Assembly: GCF_007833795.1 (NCBI RefSeq)
Contig: NZ_CP032702.1
Span: 434,001-498,000 of the forward strand
From: Candidatus Pantoea soli
Lineage (GTDB): Bacteria; Pseudomonadota; Gammaproteobacteria; Enterobacterales; Enterobacteriaceae
Direction: 5' to 3'
DNA: 64,000 nt
Part shown: positions 22,091-31,920 of the stretch, one piece after another
How the letters are laid out: each line of letters starts with the position of its first letter
Numbering within the stretch: position 1 is the stretch's first letter
Program-made: the position numbers and the translations under genes
Notes under the pieces: model-generated
Told to the model about the DNA's origin: nothing
Database searches by the model: none
Seen by the model: only the letters and a program-made list of their open reading frames with translations

Positions 22091-22849
22091 TCAGGCTCCC
22101 AGCGTTGCGCCACCGTCTACCACAATATCCTGCAATACCACGTGGCTGGCGAGATCCGAGGCGAGAAACAGGATCGTGTTCACGATCTCCTGCGGCTGCG
22201 CGATCTTGCGCAGCGGAATGCCCAGCTTATATTGATCCGGAAAGCCATTGATCGTCGCCTGCTCGGCGTCCGCGGTGTGCCACAGGCTGCGCTGCATATC
22301 CGTGTCCGTTGAACCCGGCGAGACCAGATTACAGCGCACGCCACAGGGTGCCATTTCCAGCCCTACCGTCTGGCACAGGCTGCGCAGAGCCGCTTTGGAC
22401 GCGCCGTAGGCTGACATTCCCAGACGCGGCGCATGGGCCGCGTTGGAGGCGACGGTCACGATTGCCCCGGCGCGCTGCTGACGAAAGCGCGGCAGCGTCT
22501 GCTGGAACAGGTTAAACGCGCCGCCCGCATTGACCGCCAGGCAGGCCTGCCAGTCAGCAAACGACAGCGTCTCGGTGCTGCCGGTTCGCAGAATACCGGC
22601 GGCATTCACCAGCACATCAAGACGTGGCTGTGCAGCCAGCAGGCGCTGACACACGCGCTGTACCGCGTCGGGGTCAGCCACGTCGAGCGTTTCCGTCACA
22701 AACGGGTAGGCTGCCTGATCAAAACAGCGATCGAACCCAATCACCTGCGCGCCCGCCTGCTGGAATGCGCAGGCCGTGTGGTAACCAATTCCTTTGCCTG
22801 CGCCTGTCACCCACACCGTTTTACCCTGAAAATCAAACACGGCACTCAT
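22091..22849 (-). CDS. entA: 2,3-dihydro-2,3-dihydroxybenzoate dehydrogenase EntA
   Basis: NAD-dependent short-chain dehydrogenase that makes 2,3-dihydroxybenzoate, the aromatic unit of enterobactin. It has the nucleotide motif TGAGKGIG, NAAG, the catalytic YGASK and the conserved C terminus DIVVDGGATLGA. The length is 252 aa. The frame runs upstream to 22879 inside entB, but the ATG at 22849 overlaps the entB stop as ATGA, the usual coupling, and fits the family length. Confidence 0.96.
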   Translation of the reverse strand: MSAVFDFQGKTVWVTGAGKGIGYHTACAFQQAGAQVIGFDRCFDQAAYPFVTETLDVADPDAVQRVCQRLLAAQPRLDVLVNAAGILRTGSTETLSFADWQACLAVNAGGAFNLFQQTLPRFRQQRAGAIVTVASNAAHAPRLGMSAYGASKAALRSLCQTVGLEMAPCGVRCNLVSPGSTDTDMQRSLWHTADAEQATINGFPDQYKLGIPLRKIAQPQEIVNTILFLASDLASHVVLQDIVVDGGATLGA

Positions 22850-23700
22850 CGGGCTGGCGTCCGTGACAGCAGTGACCACCAGCCATTGATGCTGGGATTT
22901 TTCGCCAGGCTGACAAAATCAATATCGCCGTGTACCTGACGCCAGCGCGCCGCCAGCGCCATGACGCGCACAGAATCAAGGCCGTAGTCGATCAGGTTCT
23001 CATCATCTTCCGGCACGTCGTCATCTTCCAGCAGCGGCAAAATCAGCGCCCGCAGCGCGTCTTTGCTGAGCGGCAGCGGCATGATGTCATCGGTCATCAC
23101 CACTTTGCCGCTGCGACCGGCGGTATAGGTCAGGGCCATCATGTGCTCTTCACGGGTAAAATCAGCCAGCGCATCGGCCACCATAAACGGCTGAATGTCA
23201 CGCATAAAGGCATCCGTGGCGGTGGTCAGGCAACCAATATGCGCATAGACCCCGGTAATGATCAGCTGATCGCGGCCCATCTCCTGCAGGATGGCCTCCA
23301 GCGGCGAACGCACAAAGGCACTGTAGCGCCATTTGGTCAGTACCTGATCGGCCTCATCCGGTGCCAGCGCCGCGATAATCTTTTGCTGTTCCGGGTGTTT
23401 ATTCAGTCCCGGACCCCACATGTCATTCAGCAGTGCCCGATCGGCCTCGCTCTGCTGAGCAGGCTGGGCGGTATAGAACACCGGTATGCCCTGCGTTTTG
23501 CAGTACGCGCGCAGGCGCGCGATGTTCTCCACTACCTGATTGATCAGCGGGCTGTTTTCGCCCCAGAAATTCAGGAAGTAGGTTTGCATATCATGAATCA
23601 GCAGCGCGGCACGCTGCGGTACTACGCGCCATTGCACTTTGCTGACGGGCAGGTCGCTGGCAGCAGGCAGCGTATAAGCATTCAGTCTGGGAATAGCCAT
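22846..23700 (-). CDS. entB: Isochorismatase and aryl carrier protein EntB
   Basis: Bifunctional protein. The N-terminal isochorismatase domain (about 1-205) makes 2,3-dihydro-2,3-dihydroxybenzoate; the catalytic Asp lies in LLIHDMQTYF, and the segments YTAQP, WGPGL, KWRYSAF and GVYAHIGC are visible. The C-terminal aryl carrier domain (about 210-284) has S243 in DYGLDSVRV, the site for phosphopantetheine. The length is 284 aa against 285 in E. coli. The start ATG at 23700 gives MAIPRLNAY as in E. coli; the open frame further upstream is spurious. Modification needs a PPTase, and no entD is present in this cluster. Confidence 0.97.
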   Translation of the reverse strand: MAIPRLNAYTLPAASDLPVSKVQWRVVPQRAALLIHDMQTYFLNFWGENSPLINQVVENIARLRAYCKTQGIPVFYTAQPAQQSEADRALLNDMWGPGLNKHPEQQKIIAALAPDEADQVLTKWRYSAFVRSPLEAILQEMGRDQLIITGVYAHIGCLTTATDAFMRDIQPFMVADALADFTREEHMMALTYTAGRSGKVVMTDDIMPLPLSKDALRALILPLLEDDDVPEDDENLIDYGLDSVRVMALAARWRQVHGDIDFVSLAKNPSINGWWSLLSRTPAR

Positions 23701-23716
23701 TCTTATCTCCGGTAAA

Positions 23717-25333
23717 TCAGGCCTGCGCGGGGGAACCGGCAAGCTGCTGGCGCAAACGTTTTTTATCCACCTTACCCACCGGGGTGAGCGGCAGTGCGTC
23801 GGCGCAGGTAATACGATCAGGTAATTTAAATTCAGCAATGCCCAGCTCACGCAGGTGACGGCGCAGCAGCGCAGGCTTCACCGGCTGGCGGGCAACAATA
23901 AAGGCGCAGCTTTTCTCGCCCAGTAAGGGATCATCCATCGACACCAGCGCGGCATGAATCACATCCGGGTGGCGCAGCAGCAGGTTTTCGATCTCTTCCG
24001 CGGCGATCTTCTCCCCGCCGCGGTTGATCTGATCTTTCTCGCGGCCCTGCACGGTGATATAGCCACGCGCGTCAATCGACACCAGATCGCCGGAGCAGTA
24101 AAAGCCGGCAGCATCAAAACTGGCGGCGTTATGCGCCGGGCTGTTGTAGTAACCGCGAAAGGTATAAGGGCCGCGCGTCATCAGACGGCCGACCGCGCCG
24201 GCGGGCAGCGGATTACCCTGGGCGTCAGCGACCCACACCTCATCATCGTCAGAGATTGGCCGACCCTGTGTGGTAAGAATGGTGCGCGCGTCATCATCAA
24301 AACGGGTGTAGTTCACCAGGCCTTCTGCCATGCCGAAGACCTGCTGCAAGCGGCAGCCGAGGGTCTGCTGAAGGCGTGCGGCAAGGGTTTCGCCCAGCTT
24401 TGCACCACCAACCTGCATACGCTGCAGCGAGGCCAGTTGCTGATGATTGCCTTCTGCGTCAAGCGCCTGCAGCCAGAGACTGACCGCCGGCGGCACCAGG
24501 CCGGTATCCGTTACCTGGTGCTTTTCAATGAGCGGAAAACACCGCGTGGCGCTGGGGTCATCTGCCAGAATCACCTGACCGCCGGCATGAAACACGCCAA
24601 GCGCACCGGGTGAGCTCATGGCGAAGTTGTGCGGTGCGGGCAGGGCGATCAGATAACGTGTCGCGGCGCTGATGTGGCAGATGTCGTCACTGGCGCGCAC
24701 GCTGTAGTAGTAATCATTGTGCGTGCGGGGGATCAGTTTTGGCGTGCCGGTACTGCCGCCGGAGAGCTGGAAAAAAGCCACTTCATCGGCCGCCGTGGGC
24801 GTCGCCTGAAACGCGCCGGCGTCTTCCGCCTGCAGCGCCTCCAGCGTCGTGTCCGGTGCCTTGCCATGGCGCAACACAACCTGTCGCAGCGCGGGCTGCG
24901 CGGTGCGCAGTTCATCGATAAACGTATCGCTGGCAAACAGCCCATGGCGGCGATCGGCAATCAGCAGCGCCGGTGCAATCTGCTGCGCATACGCCTGTAA
25001 TTCGCTGCGCTGATGGCTGAAAAGGGCGTTGACCGGCACCACGCCCAGCTTAAACAGCGCAAACAGCGTGATATAAAAATCGGCCACGTTGCCCAGCTGC
25101 ACCAGCGCGGTATCGCCGTTGCGCAGGCCGCGGCGTTGCAGGGCCGCAGCCAGGTTGTCGCTGCGCTGCGCCAGCTGGCGGTAGCTTAGCTGCAGATCGC
25201 CTTCAATGACGGCAATAGCGTCATTATTACGCTGCCGGTCAATAATCACGGTCATCGGGACATCAGTCCAGTAGCCTTTTGCCCGGTAGCGTGTGGCCAG
25301 CGCGTCCGGCCAGCGGGTATAGGGAATGCTCAT
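23717..25333 (-). CDS. entE: 2,3-dihydroxybenzoate-AMP ligase EntE
   Basis: Adenylates 2,3-dihydroxybenzoate and loads it on the EntB carrier domain. Stand-alone adenylation enzyme of the ANL family with the P-loop-like SGGSTGTPK, the aryl-pocket segment [32 protein letters not shown], and the C-terminal hinge [14 protein letters not shown] plus GKVDKK. The length is 538 aa against 536 in E. coli. The ATG at 25333 ([12 protein letters not shown]) matches the family start. Gaps are 10 bases to entC and 16 to entB. Confidence 0.97.
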   Translation of the reverse strand: MSIPYTRWPDALATRYRAKGYWTDVPMTVIIDRQRNNDAIAVIEGDLQLSYRQLAQRSDNLAAALQRRGLRNGDTALVQLGNVADFYITLFALFKLGVVPVNALFSHQRSELQAYAQQIAPALLIADRRHGLFASDTFIDELRTAQPALRQVVLRHGKAPDTTLEALQAEDAGAFQATPTAADEVAFFQLSGGSTGTPKLIPRTHNDYYYSVRASDDICHISAATRYLIALPAPHNFAMSSPGALGVFHAGGQVILADDPSATRCFPLIEKHQVTDTGLVPPAVSLWLQALDAEGNHQQLASLQRMQVGGAKLGETLAARLQQTLGCRLQQVFGMAEGLVNYTRFDDDARTILTTQGRPISDDDEVWVADAQGNPLPAGAVGRLMTRGPYTFRGYYNSPAHNAASFDAAGFYCSGDLVSIDARGYITVQGREKDQINRGGEKIAAEEIENLLLRHPDVIHAALVSMDDPLLGEKSCAFIVARQPVKPALLRRHLRELGIAEFKLPDRITCADALPLTPVGKVDKKRLRQQLAGSPAQA

Positions 25334-25343
25334 GCCTGTTCCT

Positions 25344-26525
25344 TTATTGCAGTCCAAAAGCGCGCAACATGGTGTCCAGCTTTACGCCGGTTTCGCGCCA
25401 TTCTGATTCGGGGTGGGAATCGGCAACGATACCCGCGCCGGCAAACAGCCGTACCCGGTTGCCCTGTACGGTGCCGCAGCGGATCGTCACGACCCATTCA
25501 CCATTGCCTTCGCTGTCGCACCAGCCGACGATGCCGCCAAACAGCCGGCGATCGAAAGGTTCCAGCTGCTGAATCAGCTGGCAGGCGCGGGCGTGCGGGA
25601 AGCCGCTCAGCGCCGGGGTCGGATGCAGCAGGCAGGCCAGCGACAGGGCATTTTCCCGCGCATCCAGCACGTCTCCCTGAATCTGCGTTGCCAGATGCCA
25701 CAGCGTGGCGGTGGTGAGCAGCGACGGCACGGCGGGCACCGACAGCAGACGGCTGCGGGGCTGCAGCGTAGCGCGCATCGCATCGGTGACCAGCTGATGT
25801 TCATGCCGGTCTTTGGCGGACTGCATCAGCGCTTCACCCGCGGCCCGATCCTGCTGCACATCCTGTGGATGACGACGCGCCGATCCGGCCAGCGGGCAGG
25901 TATGGAAATCACGTCCCTGCTTACGCACCAGCAACTCCGGGCTGGCACCCACCAGCGCGCCGCCTTCCGGCAGCGGCAGGTGGAAATGGTAGCTGTCCGG
26001 ATTTTGTGCGATCACGCGCTGCATCAGCGCTGCGCTATCCACCGGCTGTTCAGTCACGATATCCAGCAGGCGCGACAGCACCACTTTTTGCGGATCGCCC
26101 TGCCGGATAGCGCTGACGGCATCGGCGACCATGCGCGTAAAGCCGGCGTGATCCGGCACGGCTGCCCGGCGGCGCACCTGCGGCAGCGGCTCAGCAGGTG
26201 AGGCCAGCGTGCGTTGCAAATCGGTGCGATGGAAGAGGTGATGGGATTCCGGGATAAACAGCGCTGCCGGCTGGCTGACGTCAAACGGAATTGCACCGGC
26301 CACAATCGGGTGGGCGATACCCTGTTTGCTGGCATCAGCAAAGTGGCGGCGCAGCTGTTGCTGAAACGCGCCCTGCGGCTGCGCGGCATCCTGCACCGGC
26401 GTATCGATGGTGGTATAGCATCCCTGCGTGGCCAGGCTGCGCCACGGCGAGGTAAACAAAAAGCCGCGGCATAGCGCAGAAAAATCCTGCAAGCAGGCAT
26501 TTTCAAAGGTCGGGGTTTCCACCAT
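25344..26525 (-). CDS. entC: Isochorismate synthase EntC
   Basis: Converts chorismate to isochorismate, the branch point into enterobactin. Chorismate-binding enzyme with [41 protein letters not shown] and the active-site segment [21 protein letters not shown]. The length is 393 aa against 391 in E. coli. The frame is open to 26570, but the ATG at 26525 has AGGA in front and avoids an upstream hydrophobic stretch encoded by the promoter region. It is the first gene of entCEBAH, controlled by the Fur-box region shared with fepB. Confidence 0.96.
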   Translation of the reverse strand: MVETPTFENACLQDFSALCRGFLFTSPWRSLATQGCYTTIDTPVQDAAQPQGAFQQQLRRHFADASKQGIAHPIVAGAIPFDVSQPAALFIPESHHLFHRTDLQRTLASPAEPLPQVRRRAAVPDHAGFTRMVADAVSAIRQGDPQKVVLSRLLDIVTEQPVDSAALMQRVIAQNPDSYHFHLPLPEGGALVGASPELLVRKQGRDFHTCPLAGSARRHPQDVQQDRAAGEALMQSAKDRHEHQLVTDAMRATLQPRSRLLSVPAVPSLLTTATLWHLATQIQGDVLDARENALSLACLLHPTPALSGFPHARACQLIQQLEPFDRRLFGGIVGWCDSEGNGEWVVTIRCGTVQGNRVRLFAGAGIVADSHPESEWRETGVKLDTMLRAFGLQ

Positions 26526-26554
26526 AATCCTCTCTCTACAAATGATAAGTATAG

Positions 26555-26573
26555 TAAGAATGATTATCATTTT
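26555..26573. promoter_or_regulatory. Fur-box-like site between entC and fepB
   Basis: The sequence around ATGATTATCAT (26560-26570) is a near-perfect inverted repeat inside an AT-rich stretch, close to the Fur consensus GATAATGATAATCATTATC. A second partial element (AATGATAAGT, 26541-26550) lies nearer entC. It sits between the divergent starts of entC and fepB, so Fe-Fur would repress both. Confidence 0.75.
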
Positions 26574-26701
26574 TATTATTGTCCTGTAACCTACGTCGAT
26601 TAGCGGAAAGAGTCAATTCATTCGCGGGATTTTGGTTGCGTAACGGCGTCTGCCGGACGCCAGGATCTGACCGGTTAACCGTGAGCAGAGGAGAGAAGAC
26701 G

Positions 26702-27664
26702 ATGAAAAAAGGCGGATTGTGGGGCAGGGTGCTGCTGTTATGCCTGCTGATCAGCGGCACGGCGCAGGCCAGCAGCGCGTGGCCGCGCACGGTTGCCGGG
26801 GCGGGCGGTGACGTGACGCTCAGCCAGCCGCCGCAGCGGATCGTCTCTACCAGCGTCACGCTGACCGGCTCTCTGCTGGCGATTGACGCACCGGTTATTG
26901 CCTCTGGTGCCACCGCACCGAACAGCCGGCTGGCTGATGCGCAGGGATTCTTTCGCCAGTGGGGCGATATTGCCCGGCAGCGTCACGTGAAGCGTCTGTA
27001 CATTGGCGAGCCAGGTGCGGAAGCGATCGCGGCAGAGGCGCCGGACCTGATTCTGGTCAGCGCCACCGGCAACGATTCGGCGCTGAAGCTGGCCAGCCAG
27101 CTGTCGGCGATTGCACCGACGCTGGTGGTGAACTACGACGATAAAAGCTGGCAGGAGGTGGTGACGCTGCTGGGACGCGTCACCGGTCACGAAGCGCAGG
27201 CTGCCCGGCGCATCAGTGAGTTTAACGCGCGTGAAGCGGCACTGAAGCAGGCGATAACGCTGCCGCCGCAGCCGGTCTCGGCGCTGGTCTGGAATGGCGA
27301 GGGCCGCGCGGTTAATGTCTGGACCGGTGAATCCGCGCAGGGCCGGCTGCTGGAACAGCTGGGATTTACCCTCGCGCTGCCGCCCGCTGATGCGCAGCAG
27401 GGACACAGCATGGGCCAGCGCAAAGACATTATTCAGCTGTCAGGCGAAAACCTCGCCAGCGATCTGACCGGCCACACTTTCCTGCTGTTCGCAGGCGATG
27501 ACAACACCGCCCGTTCGGTGCTGAACAACCCGTTTTTTGCGCAGCATGCAGCGGTTACCGGCAGGCAGGTGTGGGCGCTGGGCACCGATACTTTCCGCCT
27601 GGATTACTACAGCGCCAGCAATCTCCTGACGCGGCTGGAAAAACTGTTCGTTAAACCGTTATGA
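26702..27664 (+). CDS. fepB: Ferric enterobactin periplasmic binding protein FepB
   Basis: Captures ferric enterobactin in the periplasm and hands it to FepDGC. The signal peptide spans residues 1-23 (MKKGGLWGR, hydrophobic core, cleavage after AQA). It is a Fe3+-siderophore binding fold with [29 protein letters not shown] and [12 protein letters not shown]. The length is 320 aa. The frame is open to 26579, but the ATG at 26702 follows a good ribosome site (AGGAGAGAAG) and starts the signal peptide. Its stop overlaps the convergent entS stop by 6 bases. Confidence 0.95.
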   Translation: MKKGGLWGRVLLLCLLISGTAQASSAWPRTVAGAGGDVTLSQPPQRIVSTSVTLTGSLLAIDAPVIASGATAPNSRLADAQGFFRQWGDIARQRHVKRLYIGEPGAEAIAAEAPDLILVSATGNDSALKLASQLSAIAPTLVVNYDDKSWQEVVTLLGRVTGHEAQAARRISEFNAREAALKQAITLPPQPVSALVWNGEGRAVNVWTGESAQGRLLEQLGFTLALPPADAQQGHSMGQRKDIIQLSGENLASDLTGHTFLLFAGDDNTARSVLNNPFFAQHAAVTGRQVWALGTDTFRLDYYSASNLLTRLEKLFVKPL

Positions 27665-28894
27665 GGACGGCAGGGCTGTCCGATAACGACGCAGCTGCCG
27701 CATCGTCAGCCACAGCAGGCCGCCTGTCAGCGCGGCGGTAAAGCCCGCGATGGCGGCCGCCTGTGGCGGCGCCAGCCAGCTGCCCAGCGCGCCCAGCAGC
27801 GCTGCACCGATGGCGTCACCGGTGACATTTTGTGCCGTCCACAGGCCGTTGATCCTGCCCAGCAGGTGATCGGGCGTCAGCTGCTGAATCATCGCGTATT
27901 GCACCAGGCTGTTGATGGCGCTGCAGTAGCCAAACGCGACCAGGCAGGCCAGCGCCAGACGCAAATCGGGCATCAGGCTGAACAGGCCCATGGCAAGAAA
28001 GGCGGCGATAGCGCTGCCCAGCAGCAGCTGACCGGGACGCGCAACCTGTTTCAGTTTACCGCTGGTCAGCGCACCGACTGCCGCACCCAGCGGCACAGCG
28101 GCATACAGCAGGCCGAGTTGTTCCGCACTGACTGACCAGCGCGGCGCCAGCGCCGGAAACAGCACGCGCACCGCGCTGATCAGCGTCACCAGCGCGCCCG
28201 TCAGCGCGACCATCCCCACCAGCGGACAGGCGAACAGAAACCGCACGCCAGCCGCCAGCGCCATCAGCGGAGGCTCGCGCGTCTGCGCCGGTGGCGGCAG
28301 CACCGGCAACCGCAGCAGGGTAAGCACCGTCAGCAGCGTACCCAGCGCTGCCAGCCCGTAATTCCACATGACGCCGCCGTGGGCGATGGCGACGCCCGCC
28401 AGCGCGGGCGAAAGAATCGAGCCGAAGCGCACGGCGAGCAGGGAAATGGCACCGGCCTGCAGCAGATTTTCACGCCCGACCAGCGCCGGGGTTGCGGCCA
28501 GCAGCGCGGTGACGCCCAGCGCGCCAAAAAAGCCATCCCACATCCCCAGCAGATAGATGGCGGGCAGTGAAGGCGCAGGCAGGGCAGCATTGACAGCCAG
28601 CGCGAGAAAACCGAGACCACAGGTGCTGCGGGCACACAAAATCAGCCTCTTCCGCTCATAGCGATCGGCCAGCACGCCGCCCAGCAGCAGCCCGATGAAC
28701 ATCGCCACGGCCGCGCCGGTGACCGCCAGCCCCACCCGCAGCGGCGAGTGTGTCAGCTGCTGAATCTGCACCGGCACCGCAACAGTCAGCATGCCCAGCG
28801 CCACAATCGAAATAAATCGCGCCACGAAGACTGCCCGAAACGCCGGATGCGTTCTGAGCAGGGAAAGATCAATAAAATGCGAGGAGAGCGTCAT
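27659..28894 (-). CDS. entS: Enterobactin exporter EntS (MFS family)
   Basis: Inner membrane exporter that moves enterobactin from cytoplasm to periplasm. Major facilitator protein of 411 aa (E. coli 416) with about 12 membrane segments. Conserved stretches include [20 protein letters not shown], the loop motif [35 protein letters not shown] and [20 protein letters not shown]. The ATG at 28894 has GAGG in front and removes an unlikely N-terminal extension. It is divergent from fepD across a Fur box. Confidence 0.95.
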   Translation of the reverse strand: MTLSSHFIDLSLLRTHPAFRAVFVARFISIVALGMLTVAVPVQIQQLTHSPLRVGLAVTGAAVAMFIGLLLGGVLADRYERKRLILCARSTCGLGFLALAVNAALPAPSLPAIYLLGMWDGFFGALGVTALLAATPALVGRENLLQAGAISLLAVRFGSILSPALAGVAIAHGGVMWNYGLAALGTLLTVLTLLRLPVLPPPAQTREPPLMALAAGVRFLFACPLVGMVALTGALVTLISAVRVLFPALAPRWSVSAEQLGLLYAAVPLGAAVGALTSGKLKQVARPGQLLLGSAIAAFLAMGLFSLMPDLRLALACLVAFGYCSAINSLVQYAMIQQLTPDHLLGRINGLWTAQNVTGDAIGAALLGALGSWLAPPQAAAIAGFTAALTGGLLWLTMRQLRRYRTALPSS

Positions 28895-28972
28895 GGGGTT
28901 ACCTGTCTGCACCAATTTTCCGCCTTGTCCGCGGCGCGAGTCATGGTAACATAACCAAACGCGAGTAATAAC

Positions 28973-28991
28973 GATAACCAATATCATTATC
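28973..28991. promoter_or_regulatory. Fur box between entS and fepD
   Basis: GATAACCAATATCATTATC agrees with the 19-base Fur consensus GATAATGATAATCATTATC at 15 positions. It lies 79 bases before the entS start (minus) and 47 bases before the fepD start (plus), a position suited to repressing both. Confidence 0.85.
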
Positions 28992-29037
28992 AATTTAGCT
29001 GTGCGGCACCCGGCTGTGCAGTGCAGGTTCAAACGCG

Positions 29038-30027
29038 ATGCGCCCGATATTTGCCTTAGCCGGCTCAGCCATACTGCTTATGCTTCTCACCTTACTCAGC
29101 CTGATGCTGGGGGCGAAACCGATACCGCCCGCCGAGGTGTACCAGGCGCTGACCAGCGGCTGCGCCCGCAGCACCTGCATTATCGTGCACGATGCGCGCC
29201 TGCCGCGCACCCTGGCCGGCTTGCTGGCCGGTGTGGCGCTGGGGCTGGCCGGCGCGCTGATGCAGAGCCTGACACGTAACCCGCTGGCCGATCCTGGCCT
29301 GCTTGGCGTCAATGCCGGTGCCGGTTTCGCCATTGTGCTTGGCATTGCGCTGTATGGCGCTGATACGCCGCTGGCATGGCTGGGGCTGGCGTTTTGTGGC
29401 GCGCTGCTGGCTTCGCTGTTGATCGGTCTGATCGGCGCGCTGGGTGGAGGCCGCGTTAACCCGGTGCGCTTAACCCTGGCGGGGGTGGCGCTGGCGGCGG
29501 TGCTGGAAGGATTGACATCTGGCCTGGCGCTGCTGAATCCGGATATTTACGATCACCTGCGTTTCTGGCAAAGCGGCTCGCTGGATCTGCGCGGCTTTAC
29601 CGCACTGAGCACGCTGTGGCCTGCGGTGCTGGCGGGAAGTATCGTCGCGCTGAGCCTCGCGCAGGGGCTGAACAGCCTGAGCATGGGCGGTGACATGGCG
29701 GCCGCGCTGGGTACGCACGTCAGGCGCACGCAGCTGCTGGGACTGCTGGCAATTGCCCTGTTAAGTGGAGCGGCCACGGCCGTCACCGGGCCGATTGCCT
29801 TTGTCGGGCTGATGACACCGCACATTGCCCGCTGGCTGGCCGGCAACGATCACCGCTGGCGGTTACCGCTGACCGCGCTGATCACCCCGGTGCTACTGCT
29901 GACAGCCGATATTCTGGGGCGCGTGCTGGTAACCGGCGAACTGCGCGTTTCGATTGTCACCGCCATTCTTGGCGCTCCGCTGTTGATCGTGCTGGTGCGC
30001 CGTACCTTCGGGCGGCAGGCCGTATGA
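29038..30027 (+). CDS. fepD: Ferric enterobactin permease FepD
   Basis: One of two membrane subunits of the ferric enterobactin ABC importer (FecCD/BtuC family). 329 aa (E. coli 334) with about nine membrane segments. Family motifs include [48 protein letters not shown]-like [11 protein letters not shown] and [15 protein letters not shown]. The N terminus is a few residues shorter than in E. coli. It overlaps fepG by 4 bases. Confidence 0.95.
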   Translation: MRPIFALAGSAILLMLLTLLSLMLGAKPIPPAEVYQALTSGCARSTCIIVHDARLPRTLAGLLAGVALGLAGALMQSLTRNPLADPGLLGVNAGAGFAIVLGIALYGADTPLAWLGLAFCGALLASLLIGLIGALGGGRVNPVRLTLAGVALAAVLEGLTSGLALLNPDIYDHLRFWQSGSLDLRGFTALSTLWPAVLAGSIVALSLAQGLNSLSMGGDMAAALGTHVRRTQLLGLLAIALLSGAATAVTGPIAFVGLMTPHIARWLAGNDHRWRLPLTALITPVLLLTADILGRVLVTGELRVSIVTAILGAPLLIVLVRRTFGRQAV

Positions 30028-31007
30028 CGCGCCGCATCGGGTTGCACGGCAGCTGGCTGGTGCTGGCCTGTATGCTGTTTGCCGGGCTGGCGCTGACGCG
30101 CGGCGCCTTACCGCTCAGCGCAGAACAGCTGTGGCAGGTGTTGTGCGGTGGCGGTGCGGCAAATGTGCGGCTCATCGTGCTGGAGTGGCGTCTGCCGCGC
30201 GTGCTGATGGCGTTACTGATCGGCGCGGCGCTCGGGGTCAGCGGCGCCATTTTTCAGTCGCTGCTGCGTAATCCGCTGGGTAGCCCGGATATTCTCGGTT
30301 TCAACACCGGTGCCTATAGCGGCGTGCTGGCGGCGCTGGTGCTGTTCAGCCAGAACATGGCGGCAATTACCGGCGCAGCGCTCACCGGCGGGCTGACCAC
30401 CGCCGCGCTGGTGTACCTGCTTGCCTGGCGCAACGGCGTGCAGACGTTTCGTCTGATTATGGTCGGTATCAGCGTGCGTGCGCTGCTGATGGCGCTTAAT
30501 AGCTGGCTGATTATCAGCGCGTCGCTGGATGCGGCGCTTAGCGCCGGTCTGTGGAGCGCCGGATCGCTCAACGGAATCAGCTGGGCGAAAACCCCGCCGG
30601 TCATCGCCGTGCTGCTGGCTTCGCTGCTACTGGTGGCGCTGGCAGCGCGCCGTATGCGGCTGCTGGCGATGGGAGAGGATATTGCCTGCGCGCTGGGTGT
30701 GCCGGTGGAGCGCAGCCGGCTATGGCTGATGCTGGCAGGGGTACTGCTGACGGCGGCGTCCACCGCGCTGGCCGGGCCTATCTCTTTTGTGGCGCTGCTG
30801 GCACCGCAGATAGCCCGGCGGCTGAGCGGCGGTGAAAAAGGGGCTCTGACGCTGGCCGCGCTGTGCGGCGCGCTGCTGCTGCTGGCTGCCGACTATGCCG
30901 CGCAGCATCTGTTTCTGCCTTATCAGGTGCCGGCTGGCGTCATCACCGTCAGCCTGGGCGGACTTTATCTGATTACGTTACTGGTGCGGGAGGCACGACG
31001 CCCATGA
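30024..31007 (+). CDS. fepG: Ferric enterobactin permease FepG
   Basis: Second membrane subunit of the ferric enterobactin importer, paired with FepD. 327 aa, FecCD family, with EWRLPRVLMALLIGAALGVSG, LLRNPLGSPDILGFNTGAYSG, WSAGSLNGISW and GPISFVALLAPQIARRL. The start overlaps the fepD stop (ATGA) and its stop overlaps the fepC start (ATGA), so the three genes are translationally coupled. Confidence 0.95.
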   Translation: MTRRIGLHGSWLVLACMLFAGLALTRGALPLSAEQLWQVLCGGGAANVRLIVLEWRLPRVLMALLIGAALGVSGAIFQSLLRNPLGSPDILGFNTGAYSGVLAALVLFSQNMAAITGAALTGGLTTAALVYLLAWRNGVQTFRLIMVGISVRALLMALNSWLIISASLDAALSAGLWSAGSLNGISWAKTPPVIAVLLASLLLVALAARRMRLLAMGEDIACALGVPVERSRLWLMLAGVLLTAASTALAGPISFVALLAPQIARRLSGGEKGALTLAALCGALLLLAADYAAQHLFLPYQVPAGVITVSLGGLYLITLLVREARRP

Positions 31008-31801
31008 CAGAGATCGCTTCCCGGCTGCGCGGCACCGGGCTGACGCTGGGTTATGATAAAAAAGTAGTGGCGGAAAATCTGTCGGTGACCATCCCGGCGG
31101 GTGAACTGACGGTGATTATCGGGCCCAACGCCTGCGGAAAATCCACGCTGCTGCGTGCACTCAGCCGGCTGCAAACGCCGCTGAAAGGCGAGGTACTGCT
31201 GGACGGGGAAGCCATTGCCCGCTATCCCACCAAAGAGGTGGCGCGCCGCCTGGGGCTGCTGCCGCAAAGCGCGGGCACCCCCGCTGGCATCAGCGTCAGC
31301 GAACTGGTGGCGCGCGGGCGGTATCCGCATCAGTCGCTGTTTGGCCGCTGGCGTGCGGAAGATGAAGCCGCCGTGCAGCAGGCGATGCAGGCAACCGGCG
31401 TGGCCGATCTGGCGCAGCAGGCGGTGGATACGCTGTCCGGCGGTCAGCGGCAGCGCGTGTGGATTGCCATGGTGCTGGCGCAGCAGACGCCGCTGCTGCT
31501 GCTGGATGAGCCAACCACCTGGCTGGATATCACGCACCAGATTGAGCTGCTGGAGCTGATGCAAACCCTCAACCAGCAGCATGGCCGGACGCTGGTGGTG
31601 GTGCTGCACGACCTCAATCACGCCTGCCGTTATGCAACCCATCTTATTGCCATGCGCGACGGCAGCATCATCGCCGAAGGGAAACCGGCGCAGATTGTCA
31701 CCCCCGCGCTGATCGAACAGGTATACGGTTTACGCTGCGTTATCGTCGACGATCCGGTGGCGCATACGCCGATGATTGTGCCGCTGGGCCGGGGCCGGTA
31801 A
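31004..31801 (+). CDS. fepC: Ferric enterobactin ABC ATP-binding protein FepC
   Basis: ATPase of the FepDGC importer. Walker A GPNACGKST, signature LSGGQRQR, Walker B LLLDEPTTWLDI and the switch His in VVLHDLNHA are visible. The length is 265 aa. The open frame reaches 30863 within fepG; the ATG at 31004 gives the family start and ATGA coupling. A terminator lies 27 bases after the stop. Confidence 0.96.
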   Translation: MTEIASRLRGTGLTLGYDKKVVAENLSVTIPAGELTVIIGPNACGKSTLLRALSRLQTPLKGEVLLDGEAIARYPTKEVARRLGLLPQSAGTPAGISVSELVARGRYPHQSLFGRWRAEDEAAVQQAMQATGVADLAQQAVDTLSGGQRQRVWIAMVLAQQTPLLLLDEPTTWLDITHQIELLELMQTLNQQHGRTLVVVLHDLNHACRYATHLIAMRDGSIIAEGKPAQIVTPALIEQVYGLRCVIVDDPVAHTPMIVPLGRGR

Positions 31802-31827
31802 CGCCTCCGCCTGCAGCGGGCGGGGAA

Positions 31828-31850
31828 AGGTGCCCGCGCAGGCGCCTTTT
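31828..31850 (+). terminator. Terminator of fepDGC
   Basis: AGGTGCC (31828-31834) pairs with GGCGCCT (31841-31847) with one G-T pair, 6-base loop, then TTTT. It lies between the convergent fepC and entF. Confidence 0.7.
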
Positions 31851-31852
31851 CG

Positions 31853-31892
31853 CCGGACAGACACGCTACGCGCGGTGGCGCGGCCTGTCCGG
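31853..31892. repeat. Long inverted repeat between fepC and entF
   Basis: CCGGACAG (31853-31860) and CTGTCCGG (31885-31892) are perfect inverted copies around a GC-rich centre that can fold further. It may act as a second 3' hairpin for entF on the minus strand or as a transcript stabiliser; no T-run follows on that strand. Confidence 0.5.
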
Positions 31893-31920
31893 TCGGGCGG
31901 GAGCCGGCAAACGCTGAGCG

